The notes beneath the pieces were generated by a model. It searched no databases and was not told the DNA's origin. It was given only the letters and a program-made list of their open reading frames with translations. Below are positions 26,557-34,421 of a stretch of DNA of 64,000 bases, piece after piece. The DNA lies in NCBI GenBank assembly GCA_964344685.1, contig CAYFOK010000005.1:124001-188000 (forward strand), read 5' to 3'. The stretch's first letter is position 1. The number at the start of each line of letters is the position of its first letter. The position numbers were made by a program, and so were the translations under genes. Source of the DNA: Scalindua sp964344685. GTDB taxonomy: Bacteria; Planctomycetota; Brocadiia; Brocadiales; Scalinduaceae.

Positions 26557-27006
26557 TTAATGCCCTGTGTGTCCGAAACCACCTTCTCCTCTATGGGTTT
26601 CATCCAAATCATCTACTTCTTCCAGCTCAGCATGGACAACAGGCTGGACCACTAATTGAGCTATACGCATGCCTCTCTCGATTACAAACTTGTCTTTTCC
26701 TTGATTGCACAGGATAATACCAATCTCTCCTCTGTAATCACTATCAATTGTTCCCGGTGAATTTACTAATGTTATTCCATGTTTTAAAGCAAGTCCGCTC
26801 CTAGGCCTGACCTGTGCTTCAAACCCGAAAGGCAAGGCAATAGAAATTCCTGTAGGAATTAATTTAATGTCATTTATCTCTACGACAGTTTGATCTTCAA
26901 CTGCCGCGTAAAGATCCATACCGCTTGCAGCCTCACTCATATAACCTGGTAACGGCAGATCCTCACAATTTTTATTCCTCTTTATCTTAAGTTTTATTCT
27001 CTGCAT
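26557..27006 (-). CDS. dut: dUTP diphosphatase
   Basis: 149 residues from ATG 27006, which has AAGGAAG just upstream; a start at 27030 is possible but lacks a site. All five trimeric dUTPase motifs are visible: ASGMDLYA, RPRSGLALKHG, GTIDSDYRGEIGIIL, the ERGMRIAQLV region and RGEGGFGHTG. It hydrolyses dUTP to dUMP and pyrophosphate, keeping uracil out of DNA and feeding dTMP synthesis. Lies 19-43 bp after coaC in the same operon. Confidence 0.95.
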   Translation of the reverse strand: MQRIKLKIKRNKNCEDLPLPGYMSEAASGMDLYAAVEDQTVVEINDIKLIPTGISIALPFGFEAQVRPRSGLALKHGITLVNSPGTIDSDYRGEIGIILCNQGKDKFVIERGMRIAQLVVQPVVHAELEEVDDLDETHRGEGGFGHTGH

Positions 27007-27049
27007 TGCTTCCTTCTCGACAGTTAACATTGACTGTTAGGTATACCCG

Positions 27050-27610
27050 CTAACCAGCCTCAGGATCTAAACTTTTATCAAGCACCTCTACTGTTGTCTG
27101 AACTATAAGATCCACGTCTGCCAGACGTCCAATACCGGTTCGGCCAGAGGCCAATCTGCCTTCCTCCGGCCCTATAAACTTATATCCCGCCTCTTTGAGA
27201 GTATTTATGTTCCTTTGTGTTATCCGGTTCGTGTACATGTTTTCTTCCATTGCAGGAGCAATCAGCACAGGAACGTCTGATGCCATAACTGTACTGGTTA
27301 AGGCGTCATCGGCAATTCCTGATGCCAACTTCCCAATAAGATTAGCGGTAGCCGGTGCAATTAAGATAACATCTGCCTTGTGTGCAATGGAAACATGATG
27401 GGGGTCGTACACACTTTCATCAATAAAAATATCGGTAACAACCTTATTATGAGAAAGCGTTCTAAACGTCAGTGGGTGAACAAAATACTGTGAGGATTTT
27501 GTCATTACTACGGTAATATCAAAGTTCAGGCTTTTAAGCTTTGAAACTATAATTGCAGCCTTATATGCAGCGATACTACCAGTGACACCTAATATTATAT
27601 TTTTTGCCAT
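27050..27610 (-). CDS. coaC: Stand-alone phosphopantothenoylcysteine decarboxylase (CoaC)
   Basis: 186 residues, only the flavoprotein half of the usual CoaBC/Dfp fusion. Seen: GVTGSIAAYKA, the catalytic His in DPHHVSIAHKADVILIAPATAN, and GKLASGIADDALTSTV. The active-site loop usually written PxMNxxM reads PAMEENMY here, with Glu in place of Asn. The enzyme decarboxylates 4'-phospho-N-pantothenoylcysteine to phosphopantetheine with FMN in coenzyme A synthesis. The synthetase partner CoaB must be encoded elsewhere. Between gmk and dut; in many bacteria coaBC follows gmk-rpoZ, and no rpoZ is seen in the 125-bp gap. Confidence 0.88.
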   Translation of the reverse strand: MAKNIILGVTGSIAAYKAAIIVSKLKSLNFDITVVMTKSSQYFVHPLTFRTLSHNKVVTDIFIDESVYDPHHVSIAHKADVILIAPATANLIGKLASGIADDALTSTVMASDVPVLIAPAMEENMYTNRITQRNINTLKEAGYKFIGPEEGRLASGRTGIGRLADVDLIVQTTVEVLDKSLDPEAG

Positions 27611-27735
27611 TTCAGATCAGGATTAGATTAAACTAATGACCATATAATTTATAGAGTATCTATCATCCTGACAGAGGATCTTCGAAACATCAACGATTAT
27701 CAGAATCTCCTCAAAGACGATCATAACAAAAGTAA

Positions 27736-28296
27736 CTATATTTGCAAGATCCCTTTAATCTTTTTTACAGCATCGTCTAATCGGTCATTAACAACACAAT
27801 AATCATAATGTTTACTGGACCTCATCTCCTCCTTGGCCGCCTTGAATCTTTTATTGATTACATCTTCATCTTCAGTAAGTCTGTTTTTCAATCTCAGCTT
27901 TAGAGTTTCATCATCAGGTGCCATTATGAAGATATAAACAGCGTCAGGCGTTTTCTTCATTATCTGCATTGCCCCTTTAACATCTATGGCAAGCAGGAAT
28001 ATTTTATTATCGTCAGCTGCATCCTTAATAGGCCCAATTGGGGTACCATACAAATGGCCACAATATTCAGCGTATTCAATAAATTTGTTGTCCCTGATCA
28101 GTTCCTCAAACTCACTTCTCTCTACGAAGCAGTAATCGACACCATCTCTTTCACCATCTCTGGGCTTCCTCGTTGTGAAAGAAACAGATTGTATTATATC
28201 CGGATGTTTTGTCAGTTCGTTGCAGATAGAGGTCTTACCACTCCCTGACGGCCCTGAAATTACTACCAGGCGACAACTTTTTCTATTACCCGACAC
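27736..28296 (-). CDS. gmk: Guanylate kinase
   Basis: 186 residues, GTG start at 28296. P-loop GPSGSGKTS, GMP-binding SFTTRKPRDGERDGVDYCFV, the EYAEYCGHLYGTP segment and a lid region DEDVINKRFKAAKEE. It phosphorylates GMP to GDP with ATP in the cytoplasm. Follows yicC by 35 bp, the classic yicC-gmk arrangement. All expected motifs are present and length is standard. Confidence 0.96.
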   Translation of the reverse strand: MSGNRKSCRLVVISGPSGSGKTSICNELTKHPDIIQSVSFTTRKPRDGERDGVDYCFVERSEFEELIRDNKFIEYAEYCGHLYGTPIGPIKDAADDNKIFLLAIDVKGAMQIMKKTPDAVYIFIMAPDDETLKLRLKNRLTEDEDVINKRFKAAKEEMRSSKHYDYCVVNDRLDDAVKKIKGILQI

Positions 28297-28331
28297 TATC
28301 GTACCAAAACTTAATTTAATATTCTATATAT

Positions 28332-29225
28332 CTACTCTATATTTAATATCTGTTCCTTTATTCTTTCAATCTCTGTTTTAATTGAAATCACATCTTTAAT
28401 TATATCTGAGTTATTTGCTTTGGATGCAATTGTATTTGCCTCACGAAACATTTCCTGTACTATGAACTCTAATTTCCTTCCATTAGGTTCTTCATTATCC
28501 ATCACGTTATCAAATAATAGAATATGGCTCCTAAGCCTTCCCAATTCTTCAGAAATATCGCATCTGTCTGCAAAGATCGCAATTTCTTTTTGAAGATCAC
28601 TATTGTCTATTTTACTATCCGTACCATCCAGTAGAGTAGACACCCTGTCTCGGATTCGGCTGCTGTACTCTTGAACTACTTTAGGTGCCATAGTTTCAAT
28701 TTCATCCAGTAAGGCGGAAATCTTACTTTTCCATTTGTCTATTTCAATTCTCAGGTTCTGGCCCTCTGCCTCTCTCATCTTAATCAGATCTTTAACCGAG
28801 AGCCTTATAAGTTGTTCCAGCTCCTGCCAGAAATTATCATCATCTACGCTCCCGTTCACAGGTTCCTTTTTAAATTCCAGAACGCCCGGGAGAGAGATAA
28901 GATTGTCCAATGTCACATCCTGTTGAAATGATATCTCTTTTCGTACTTCATCGATTTTGCTGTGGTATTCTTTCAGTATATCTTTATTGATAACACATTT
29001 TGGCGCCTGATCACAAGTTTTATACTCTATTGTCAAATTAATGGTTCCTCGAACCAACTCATTCCTTAAGAGTTTTTCAATCCTGTCTTCAAATCCGGTT
29101 AACAATTCAGGTATTCTGCTGTTAATCTTCAAATATTTATTATTTACAGATCTCAGTTCCACAACTACTGCCTTCATTTCGTCTTTCAATTCAGATCTAC
29201 CGAAACCAGTCATACTTTTAATCAT
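28332..29225 (-). CDS. yicC: YicC/YloC family endoribonuclease
   Basis: 297 residues. N-terminal MIKSMTGFGRSELK, then ELRSVNNKYLKINSRIPE, and the C-terminal signature ELGRLRSHILLFDNVMDNEEPNGRKLEFIVQEMFREANTI (written here in family order, in part) ending with IKTEIERIKEQILNIE. Family members are Mn-dependent endoribonucleases acting on small RNAs in E. coli and B. subtilis. The start overlaps the secG stop by 8 bp, implying coupling, and gmk follows. Confidence 0.93.
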   Translation of the reverse strand: MIKSMTGFGRSELKDEMKAVVVELRSVNNKYLKINSRIPELLTGFEDRIEKLLRNELVRGTINLTIEYKTCDQAPKCVINKDILKEYHSKIDEVRKEISFQQDVTLDNLISLPGVLEFKKEPVNGSVDDDNFWQELEQLIRLSVKDLIKMREAEGQNLRIEIDKWKSKISALLDEIETMAPKVVQEYSSRIRDRVSTLLDGTDSKIDNSDLQKEIAIFADRCDISEELGRLRSHILLFDNVMDNEEPNGRKLEFIVQEMFREANTIASKANNSDIIKDVISIKTEIERIKEQILNIE

Positions 29226-29778
29226 CAGTCTTTTCTTCAGTTATTGATTGAACTTTAGTCTCTACTTCTTTCTGCACGTCTTTAGCACCCTCTACAGCTT
29301 TCATCCCCACCGATTTTACCGCTCCAGCTGCTTCTTCAAGCACAGCCTGTGGTTGTTCATTTACCGGGTGCTCTCCAGGAGGGTGATTATGCCCCGCATG
29401 TTCATCAACAACTTCTTCATGGCCGGAATGTTCGTGCTGAATCAAAGTAGTCATCTCATTTCGTAAAGAATCCGTCCCATGCATCGAGTTTAAAGTTAAC
29501 TTTGTCAGGAAGAGAGTAACGACAATAAATATCGCTGCAACAAGATAAGTAATTCTCGCAAGGATGCCGCCCGTCTGTGTGCCCATGGCAGACTGGTCTG
29601 CAAGGCCGCCAATAGCAGCCAGGCCGCCACCCTTCCCTGATTGCAATAGTACGCAACCGATTAAGACAATACATGAAAATATTAATAAAGACTTTAAGAC
29701 CGTAGACCATCCAAGAATAAAAAACACGGTCAGCAAGCCAAAAATAATAACAACCGCCCCAATCCACTTTGAATTCAT
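29218..29778 (-). CDS. secG: Protein-export membrane protein SecG with extended C-terminus
   Basis: 186 residues, about twice the usual SecG length; AGAGG upstream. Hydrophobic segments at about 7-24, 28-45 and 73-92, with the diagnostic LLQSGKGGGLAAIGGLADQSAMG between them (shown in part: QSGKGGGLAA). SecG is the accessory subunit of the SecYEG translocon. The extra C-terminal 85 residues are hydrophilic, with a His-rich patch (HEHSGHEEVVDEHAGHNHPP) and an amphipathic helix-like tail. The His patch might bind metal; that is speculative. In the pheA-tpiA-secG-yicC run. Confidence 0.9.
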   Translation of the reverse strand: MNSKWIGAVVIIFGLLTVFFILGWSTVLKSLLIFSCIVLIGCVLLQSGKGGGLAAIGGLADQSAMGTQTGGILARITYLVAAIFIVVTLFLTKLTLNSMHGTDSLRNEMTTLIQHEHSGHEEVVDEHAGHNHPPGEHPVNEQPQAVLEEAAGAVKSVGMKAVEGAKDVQKEVETKVQSITEEKTDD

Positions 29779-29849
29779 AAAATTAACCTCTTTTTAAAAC
29801 AAATATAAAACTTACAGATAAAATAAAATCATTAATCTGAAACAAAAGT

Positions 29850-30614
29850 CTATGAAAGCCTTATTGCTTCAGACACTATAGCTAAAAATGAATCTGAATC
29901 CAGGCTGGCACCACCAACCAGTGCACCATCTATTTCAGGCTGCCCCAGAAGGTCCTTCGCATTTTCAGCATTCACACTTCCTCCATACTGGATTCTAATG
30001 CTTAGAGCAGTGACATTGTCATATCTATTTCTAATTGTATCCCTGATGAATGCATGCACCTCATTAGCCTGTTCAGGCGTTGCCGTTTTGCCAGTGCCTA
30101 TTGCCCATACAGGTTCATATGCAATTGTCAACCCGGTTGCCTGCTCAGATGTTAAGCCTTCCAGACTTCCTGACAACTGGTCCGCTACAACCTCTCTGGT
30201 TTTGTCAGCATCTCTCTCTTCCTGCTTCTCACCAACGCACAGAATCGGCTGCAAGTTATTATTCAATGCCGCCCTCAATTTCGAATTTATTACGTAATTT
30301 GTTTCATGGTACATTGCTCTACGCTCTGAGTGCCCTATTATTACGTGGGTACAACCAACATCTCTGAGCATTCCCCCTGAAACCTCTCCGGTAAAAGCGC
30401 CACTCTTTTCCATATTTACGTTCTGTGCACCAACCACTAAACTGCTGCCACTGAGAATATCACAAATATCTTTTAAATAAACAAACGAAGGGAATACCCC
30501 TACGTCAACTGCTTCAGAATCCGCCAGTTCAGCACGAAGAGTTTTTGCAAGGCCTCTGGCATCTTCTAATGTAAGATTCATCTTCCAATTACCGGCTATA
30601 AACTGTTTTTTCAT
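29850..30614 (-). CDS. tpiA: Triosephosphate isomerase
   Basis: 254 residues, standard TIM-barrel length. N-terminal AGNWKMN (catalytic Lys), HVIIGHSERR (catalytic His), LTIAYEPVWAIGTGKTATPEQ (catalytic Glu and flexible loop 6) and RIQYGGSVNAENAKDLL with GALVGGASL binding phosphate. It interconverts dihydroxyacetone phosphate and glyceraldehyde 3-phosphate. The ATG overlaps the pheA stop (ATGA), so the two are translationally coupled; secG follows 71 bp on. Confidence 0.98.
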   Translation of the reverse strand: MKKQFIAGNWKMNLTLEDARGLAKTLRAELADSEAVDVGVFPSFVYLKDICDILSGSSLVVGAQNVNMEKSGAFTGEVSGGMLRDVGCTHVIIGHSERRAMYHETNYVINSKLRAALNNNLQPILCVGEKQEERDADKTREVVADQLSGSLEGLTSEQATGLTIAYEPVWAIGTGKTATPEQANEVHAFIRDTIRNRYDNVTALSIRIQYGGSVNAENAKDLLGQPEIDGALVGGASLDSDSFLAIVSEAIRLS

Positions 30615-31681
30615 CTTTTTACCGAATCAACAGGAAAAGAACCCATTACCTTCATATCAATACATTTTCTGCCAACTTCCTTAAGTGCGCTCTTTACATT
30701 CGCATCATCTGCATGTCCGGCAAAGTCAATAAAGAAACAGTAATCCCATGCCTTCTTCCTTGTTGGAAGTGGTTCGATATCCGCAAGGTTTATTTTATGC
30801 TTCTTGAACGGTTCCAATATTTTCAATAGAGCACCTGCCTCATTTTTAGTATGGCACATAATAGCAGTCTTATCATTACCTGTCCGAGGCGGACACTCTC
30901 TACTCAAAACAAAAAACCTTGTGATGTTATTTGCATAATCTTCGATATTTCTTTTAAGGATTTTCAATCCGTAAATCCGGGCGACTTCCGAGTGGGCAAT
31001 TGCAGCTGAATATTTCTCCTTTGATGCAATTTTGGCTGCTTCCGTAGTACTTCCAATATCCAGCAGATCAACTTTTTTAAAATTGTTCGTCAGCCAAAGT
31101 CTGCACTGTGAGAGCGCTTGAGGTTTTGAATATATTTTCTTAATTTCACTTTTTTTGCAATTCGCCATCAAATTGTGATGTACCGGCATTATAATTTCAG
31201 CACAAATCTTTACATCACACTCGATGAACATATTCAGTGTCTCTCTGATACCTCCTTCAGTTGAATTCTCAACAGGAACAATGCCGTAGTCTGCCCTTTC
31301 ACTCTCTACATCCTTAAAGACTGAATCAATTCCATTTAGCGACAAATATTCAATTGAAGAACCAAATTTCTCCTTTGCCGCAAAATAGCTGAAGGTACCT
31401 TCAGGCCCTAGATACGAAACCTTCACAGGTCGTTCGAGCATTATCGAACCTGCCATAAGCTCTCTATAAACAGCAAAAAGGCATTTATCACTTAGGGGTC
31501 CCTTGTTTTTTGCGGAAACCTTCTCAAAAACCTGCTTTTCCCTATCAGGTGCATAAATTTGTGCATTTTTGCGATTTTTTATCGCCCCAATTTCTTTTGC
31601 GACATTTGCTCTTTCATTGAATAGTTCAATAATTTTCGAATCTAAGGCGTCAATTTTCCCCCTTAATTTATCAAGATTCAT
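30611..31681 (-). CDS. pheA: Bifunctional chorismate mutase / prephenate dehydratase (P-protein)
   Basis: 356 residues from ATG 31681 (a TTG at 31699 is an alternative). Chorismate mutase AroQ domain at 1-85 (LRGKIDALDSKIIELFNERANVA...), prephenate dehydratase at about 88-270 (VSYLGPEGTFSYFAA, YGIVPVENSTEGGI, and the TRFFVL catalytic segment), then an ACT domain (about 275-352: GALLKILEPFKKHKINLADIEPLPT) that normally senses phenylalanine; the ESRP-type motif is replaced by IEPLP. It converts chorismate to phenylpyruvate. First gene of the minus-strand cluster, about 75 bp behind a strong promoter. Confidence 0.95.
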   Translation of the reverse strand: MNLDKLRGKIDALDSKIIELFNERANVAKEIGAIKNRKNAQIYAPDREKQVFEKVSAKNKGPLSDKCLFAVYRELMAGSIMLERPVKVSYLGPEGTFSYFAAKEKFGSSIEYLSLNGIDSVFKDVESERADYGIVPVENSTEGGIRETLNMFIECDVKICAEIIMPVHHNLMANCKKSEIKKIYSKPQALSQCRLWLTNNFKKVDLLDIGSTTEAAKIASKEKYSAAIAHSEVARIYGLKILKRNIEDYANNITRFFVLSRECPPRTGNDKTAIMCHTKNEAGALLKILEPFKKHKINLADIEPLPTRKKAWDYCFFIDFAGHADDANVKSALKEVGRKCIDMKVMGSFPVDSVKR

Positions 31682-31756
31682 ATGTGTTTTTTTTGTCAAG
31701 AGAAGTACATAAATGTTAATAATTTCAGTAGGTTATAGAATATTACACAGTCCAGA

Positions 31757-31785
31757 AATATAACAAAACATACCCGTACTGTCAA
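31757..31785 (-). promoter_or_regulatory. Near-consensus sigma-70 promoter of the pheA cluster
   Basis: On the minus strand TTGACA (31780-31785), exactly 17 bp spacer, TATATT (31757-31762). It sits 75 bp upstream of the pheA start, the only gap with a clear promoter at the head of nine closely packed same-strand genes, so it probably drives the whole cluster. Confidence 0.75.
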
Positions 31786-31833
31786 CAAAATAACAATTCG
31801 AAATAAATGATGCCCGTCATTTTTTTTTATTTG

Positions 31834-31861
31834 TTGACTGTTATTAAAAAGTGGATAAAAT
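31834..31861 (+). promoter_or_regulatory. Candidate sigma-70 promoter pointing toward the NYN/rnc genes
   Basis: TTGACT (31834-31839), 16-bp spacer, TAAAAT (31856-31861). Divergent from the pheA promoter, with the two -35 boxes 48 bp apart. The first gene in its direction begins 345 bp downstream, so a nearer promoter may also exist. Confidence 0.4.
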
Positions 31862-32206
31862 ATGTTCTAAGTGAAAGTGCTAAACCATTTTAAACTGTTA
31901 AATATAAAGGCCTTACCGCGCATGAGCTGTCTTGACATGAAGGCCATCAGTCTGTTTTTCTCACACCAATAGTAACTCGTTGTGGGCTAAAGGCTTAAGG
32001 CCTTAATCACAGCCTGTAAATATAGTTCTGTACGTATTTCGTTATTTGTATAGAAGACCATAAATTCATAAAATAGATTTAGTTGTATTCGCGTATATTG
32101 CACCATATTTAGAAATTATAACTATGTATTTTGCATTATTTTAAGTTTTATATAAACACTGTTTCATTTTTACTTATAATAAAAAGAAGTTATTACAGGA
32201 TAAAAT

Positions 32207-32740
32207 ATGACAAACGAACCCGTTACAATGTTTAAACAGAGGATGGGAATTTTTGTTGATGTGCAGAACATGTTCTATTCGGCAAAAGCGCTCCATCAAT
32301 CAAAGATTGACTATAGTAAGTTGCTACAGGCAGTAGTGGAGAATAGAGAATTAATCAGGGCAGTAGCCTATGCTGTACACAAACCGGATGTTGATCAGTC
32401 CGGATTTACTGATGCGCTCAAACGACTGGGATATGAAATAAAGACTAAAGAGTTGCGCCTCAGACCGGATGGAACTGCCAAGGGCGATTGGGACATGGGG
32501 ATAGCTATAGATACTATTGCAATAGCACCAAAACTTGATACAATAGTTCTCGTCTCAGGAGATGGCGACTTCGTACCTCTTGTGGAGATGTTAAAGGCCC
32601 ATGGCTGCCGAGTTGAGGTTGTATCATTTCGCAAGAGTACGGCTGTAGAACTGATCGAAGCATCTACTAAATATACGGCGATTGAGGAGTCGATGTTATT
32701 TAAGGAAAAAAAATTCGTTAAAAATGATACAAACAGCTGA
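32207..32740 (+). CDS. NYN-domain (LabA/DUF88-like) putative ribonuclease
   Basis: 177 residues, start at ATG 32207 with AGGAT upstream. PIN-like NYN fold: GIFVDVQNMFYSAK (first acidic residue), AKGDWDMGIAIDTI and VLVSGDGDFVPLVEMLKAHGCRVEVVSF (catalytic Asp residues). NYN proteins are metal-dependent nucleases or RNA-processing factors. Its 3-prime end overlaps the start of rnc by 17 bp, so both are expressed together; pairing with RNase III supports an RNA-processing role. The substrate is unknown. Confidence 0.9.
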   Translation: MTNEPVTMFKQRMGIFVDVQNMFYSAKALHQSKIDYSKLLQAVVENRELIRAVAYAVHKPDVDQSGFTDALKRLGYEIKTKELRLRPDGTAKGDWDMGIAIDTIAIAPKLDTIVLVSGDGDFVPLVEMLKAHGCRVEVVSFRKSTAVELIEASTKYTAIEESMLFKEKKFVKNDTNS

Positions 32741-33443
32741 TAATAATGAATTGGAGGATAAACTCAGAGACTGCCAAAAGAAGCTTGCATATTCTTTCGA
32801 CAATATTAAACTGCTTGAAAATGCGCTGACACATACATCTTTCAAAACAGCTTATAATCCCAGCAATGAAAGATTAGAATTTCTTGGTGATGCCATACTG
32901 GGGATGGTTATCTCTGAATATCTGTTTAAAAAATTCCCTGACTATTCAGAAGGAAAGTTGACAAAAATCAAATCGGTTGTAGTAAGCCGCGCAACATTGG
33001 CTAAAATTGGAACAGAAATGGGCCTGGAGCAATTCATCTCCGTAGGAAAGGGGTTGATGGCAAGCCGTTCATTTCCAAAGTCACTTGTAGCAAACGTTTT
33101 TGAAGCTATTATAGCAGCAATTTATTTAGACAGCGGCTTAAAGGCAGCTTATGATTTTACCCTTAGATGCCTGAAGAATGAAATTGATATTGTATGTAAC
33201 AACAAGCATGATAAGAATTATAAATCCATACTTCAGCATTTTTGCCAGAGACAAAAGGGACATATACCAAGGTATAAAATTATCAAACAAAGCGGCCCAG
33301 ATCACGATAAGACTTTTGAAGTAGTAACCCTGATTCACAATGTAGAACATTGTACCGGATTAGGAAACAATAAAAAGGAAGCAGAACAAATAGCGGCAAG
33401 AAAAACATTAGAGTTTCTTGAGGTAAACACTGATAACATTTAA
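32724..33443 (+). CDS. rnc: Ribonuclease III
   Basis: 239 residues from ATG 32724. Endonuclease domain with the signature NERLEFLGDAILGMVISEYL (catalytic Glu/Asp) and a second acidic patch at VFEAIIAAIYLDSG; the C-terminal double-stranded-RNA-binding domain spans about 165-235 (YKSILQHFCQRQKGHIPRYK ... KKEAEQIAARKTLEFL). It cleaves double-stranded RNA in rRNA maturation and mRNA turnover. No ribosome site directly upstream; it probably relies on coupling to the overlapping NYN gene. Confidence 0.96.
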   Translation: MIQTADNNELEDKLRDCQKKLAYSFDNIKLLENALTHTSFKTAYNPSNERLEFLGDAILGMVISEYLFKKFPDYSEGKLTKIKSVVVSRATLAKIGTEMGLEQFISVGKGLMASRSFPKSLVANVFEAIIAAIYLDSGLKAAYDFTLRCLKNEIDIVCNNKHDKNYKSILQHFCQRQKGHIPRYKIIKQSGPDHDKTFEVVTLIHNVEHCTGLGNNKKEAEQIAARKTLEFLEVNTDNI

Positions 33444-33452
33444 GGGAAAGAT

Positions 33453-33719
33453 ATGGAAAAACGAATAAACAAAAAGAAAATAGTTAGTATATGCCCATCA
33501 AGGGTTTCGAGGTCAGTATGCCCGAGCATAAAAAAGACAAGACGAATAAGACGTGATTTGTTCCGGTTGCAGAGAGATCCGTCTATCACAGAAAAAACAC
33601 TCGATAAACTGCGATTAAAACTTAAGCAGAAAAAGAATCAGGGAATTGCCGTTGATTGCGAGGGCTGCTCATACAATGTACCAATGGAAACAGTAGAGGA
33701 ACCTGCCGTAACTGCATAA
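33453..33719 (+). CDS. Small basic hypothetical protein (88 aa)
   Basis: Starts at ATG 33453, 9 bp after rnc stops, with AGGGAAAG upstream. The product is very basic in its first 65 residues (KKTRRIRRDLFRLQRD, LKLKQKKN) with four Cys (CPSR, CPSI, CEGC). The Cys spacing does not fit a known ribbon but metal binding is possible. Composition suggests nucleic-acid binding. No family recognised. Third gene of the NYN-rnc unit by position. Confidence 0.6.
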   Translation: MEKRINKKKIVSICPSRVSRSVCPSIKKTRRIRRDLFRLQRDPSITEKTLDKLRLKLKQKKNQGIAVDCEGCSYNVPMETVEEPAVTA

Positions 33720-33745
33720 AATCAAATTATCTCTGCCAGGTTTGA

Positions 33746-33789
33746 AGTGACTAAGGTAAGAAGCACTTTTGCTGTAACTTTAGTTCACT
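33746..33789. terminator. Imperfect stem-loop between convergent genes
   Basis: AGTGACTAAGG (33746-33756) faces CTTTAGTTCACT (33778-33789), pairing with one bulged base and one mismatch around a 21-nt loop. It separates the convergent rnc-side genes from the zinc-ribbon gene on minus. No T-run, so weak as a terminator. Confidence 0.35.
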
Positions 33790-34332
33790 CTAAACTTCGG
33801 GAACTTCCGACTTTACTTCAGTTATTGCATTTCCAGGGTTAACTTGTGGTGTAAAATTTACAAGCTTGCCTATTTCATCTGTAACTGCCAACACCTCTTC
33901 TTTGCTTAACTGTGGCTTTAGCACTTCAGTATCCCTACCCTCTCTTACGTTATGCAGCACCAGATATTCATTTTCTTCAGATTTACGTGTAGATACCATC
34001 TTCAGAATTTTTTTCCTCATCAGGTATAACGAAATTACATACCTGAAATTCACCCTCGACAAATCTTTTTCATTCTCAAGTTTATTAAATAGATCGTAAA
34101 AAACATCTACCTTTACGTATTTTTCTACCTTTACAGGTTTTTTTGATATCTTTGTCTTCCAATATGAAAAGAGATTCTCATTATCTCTTTTATCCCAACA
34201 CTCATCACAAAAATCTTTCCTTACAAATGCATTGTTTTCATCGTAAAGAGCAGAAAGATAAACAACCTCTTCCGGAAATTGTTTTTCACACAAAAAACAG
34301 ACATGCGATCCCTTATTAATACTCCAATCCAC
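33790..34332 (-). CDS. Hypothetical protein with CxxC zinc-binding N-terminus
   Basis: 180 residues, GTG start at 34332 with AAGGA upstream. Two Cys pairs near the start, CFLC (12-15) and CDEC (about 42-45), look like a zinc site. The rest is helical and charged (NLFSYWKTKISKKPVKVEKYVKVDVFYDLF, given in part) with FRYVISLYLMRKKILK in the middle. I do not recognise a named family. It stands alone between convergent and same-strand neighbours. Confidence 0.6.
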   Translation of the reverse strand: MDWSINKGSHVCFLCEKQFPEEVVYLSALYDENNAFVRKDFCDECWDKRDNENLFSYWKTKISKKPVKVEKYVKVDVFYDLFNKLENEKDLSRVNFRYVISLYLMRKKILKMVSTRKSEENEYLVLHNVREGRDTEVLKPQLSKEEVLAVTDEIGKLVNFTPQVNPGNAITEVKSEVPEV

Positions 34333-34421
34333 TAATTAAATCCTTTCTTACCGTAATATGATTATTAATCGTTCACTGCTGCACACATCAATGACATCAA
34401 GTCAAAGCACAACGAACACAG

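Larger units (their letters stand above)
31682..32206. other. Divergent intergenic region between pheA and the NYN gene
   Basis: 525 bp with back-to-back promoters (31757-31785 on minus, 31834-31861 on plus). Further right is a 12-bp palindrome TTAAGGCCTTAA (31995-32006). No open frame or RNA gene was recognised in the 340 bp between the plus promoter and the start at 32207, so that promoter would give a long leader. Confidence 0.5.

Noticed and set aside
27611..27735. rpoZ (omega subunit) in the gmk-coaC gap
   Set aside because: Gap is only 125 bp and no frame with the omega motif is present on the minus strand.
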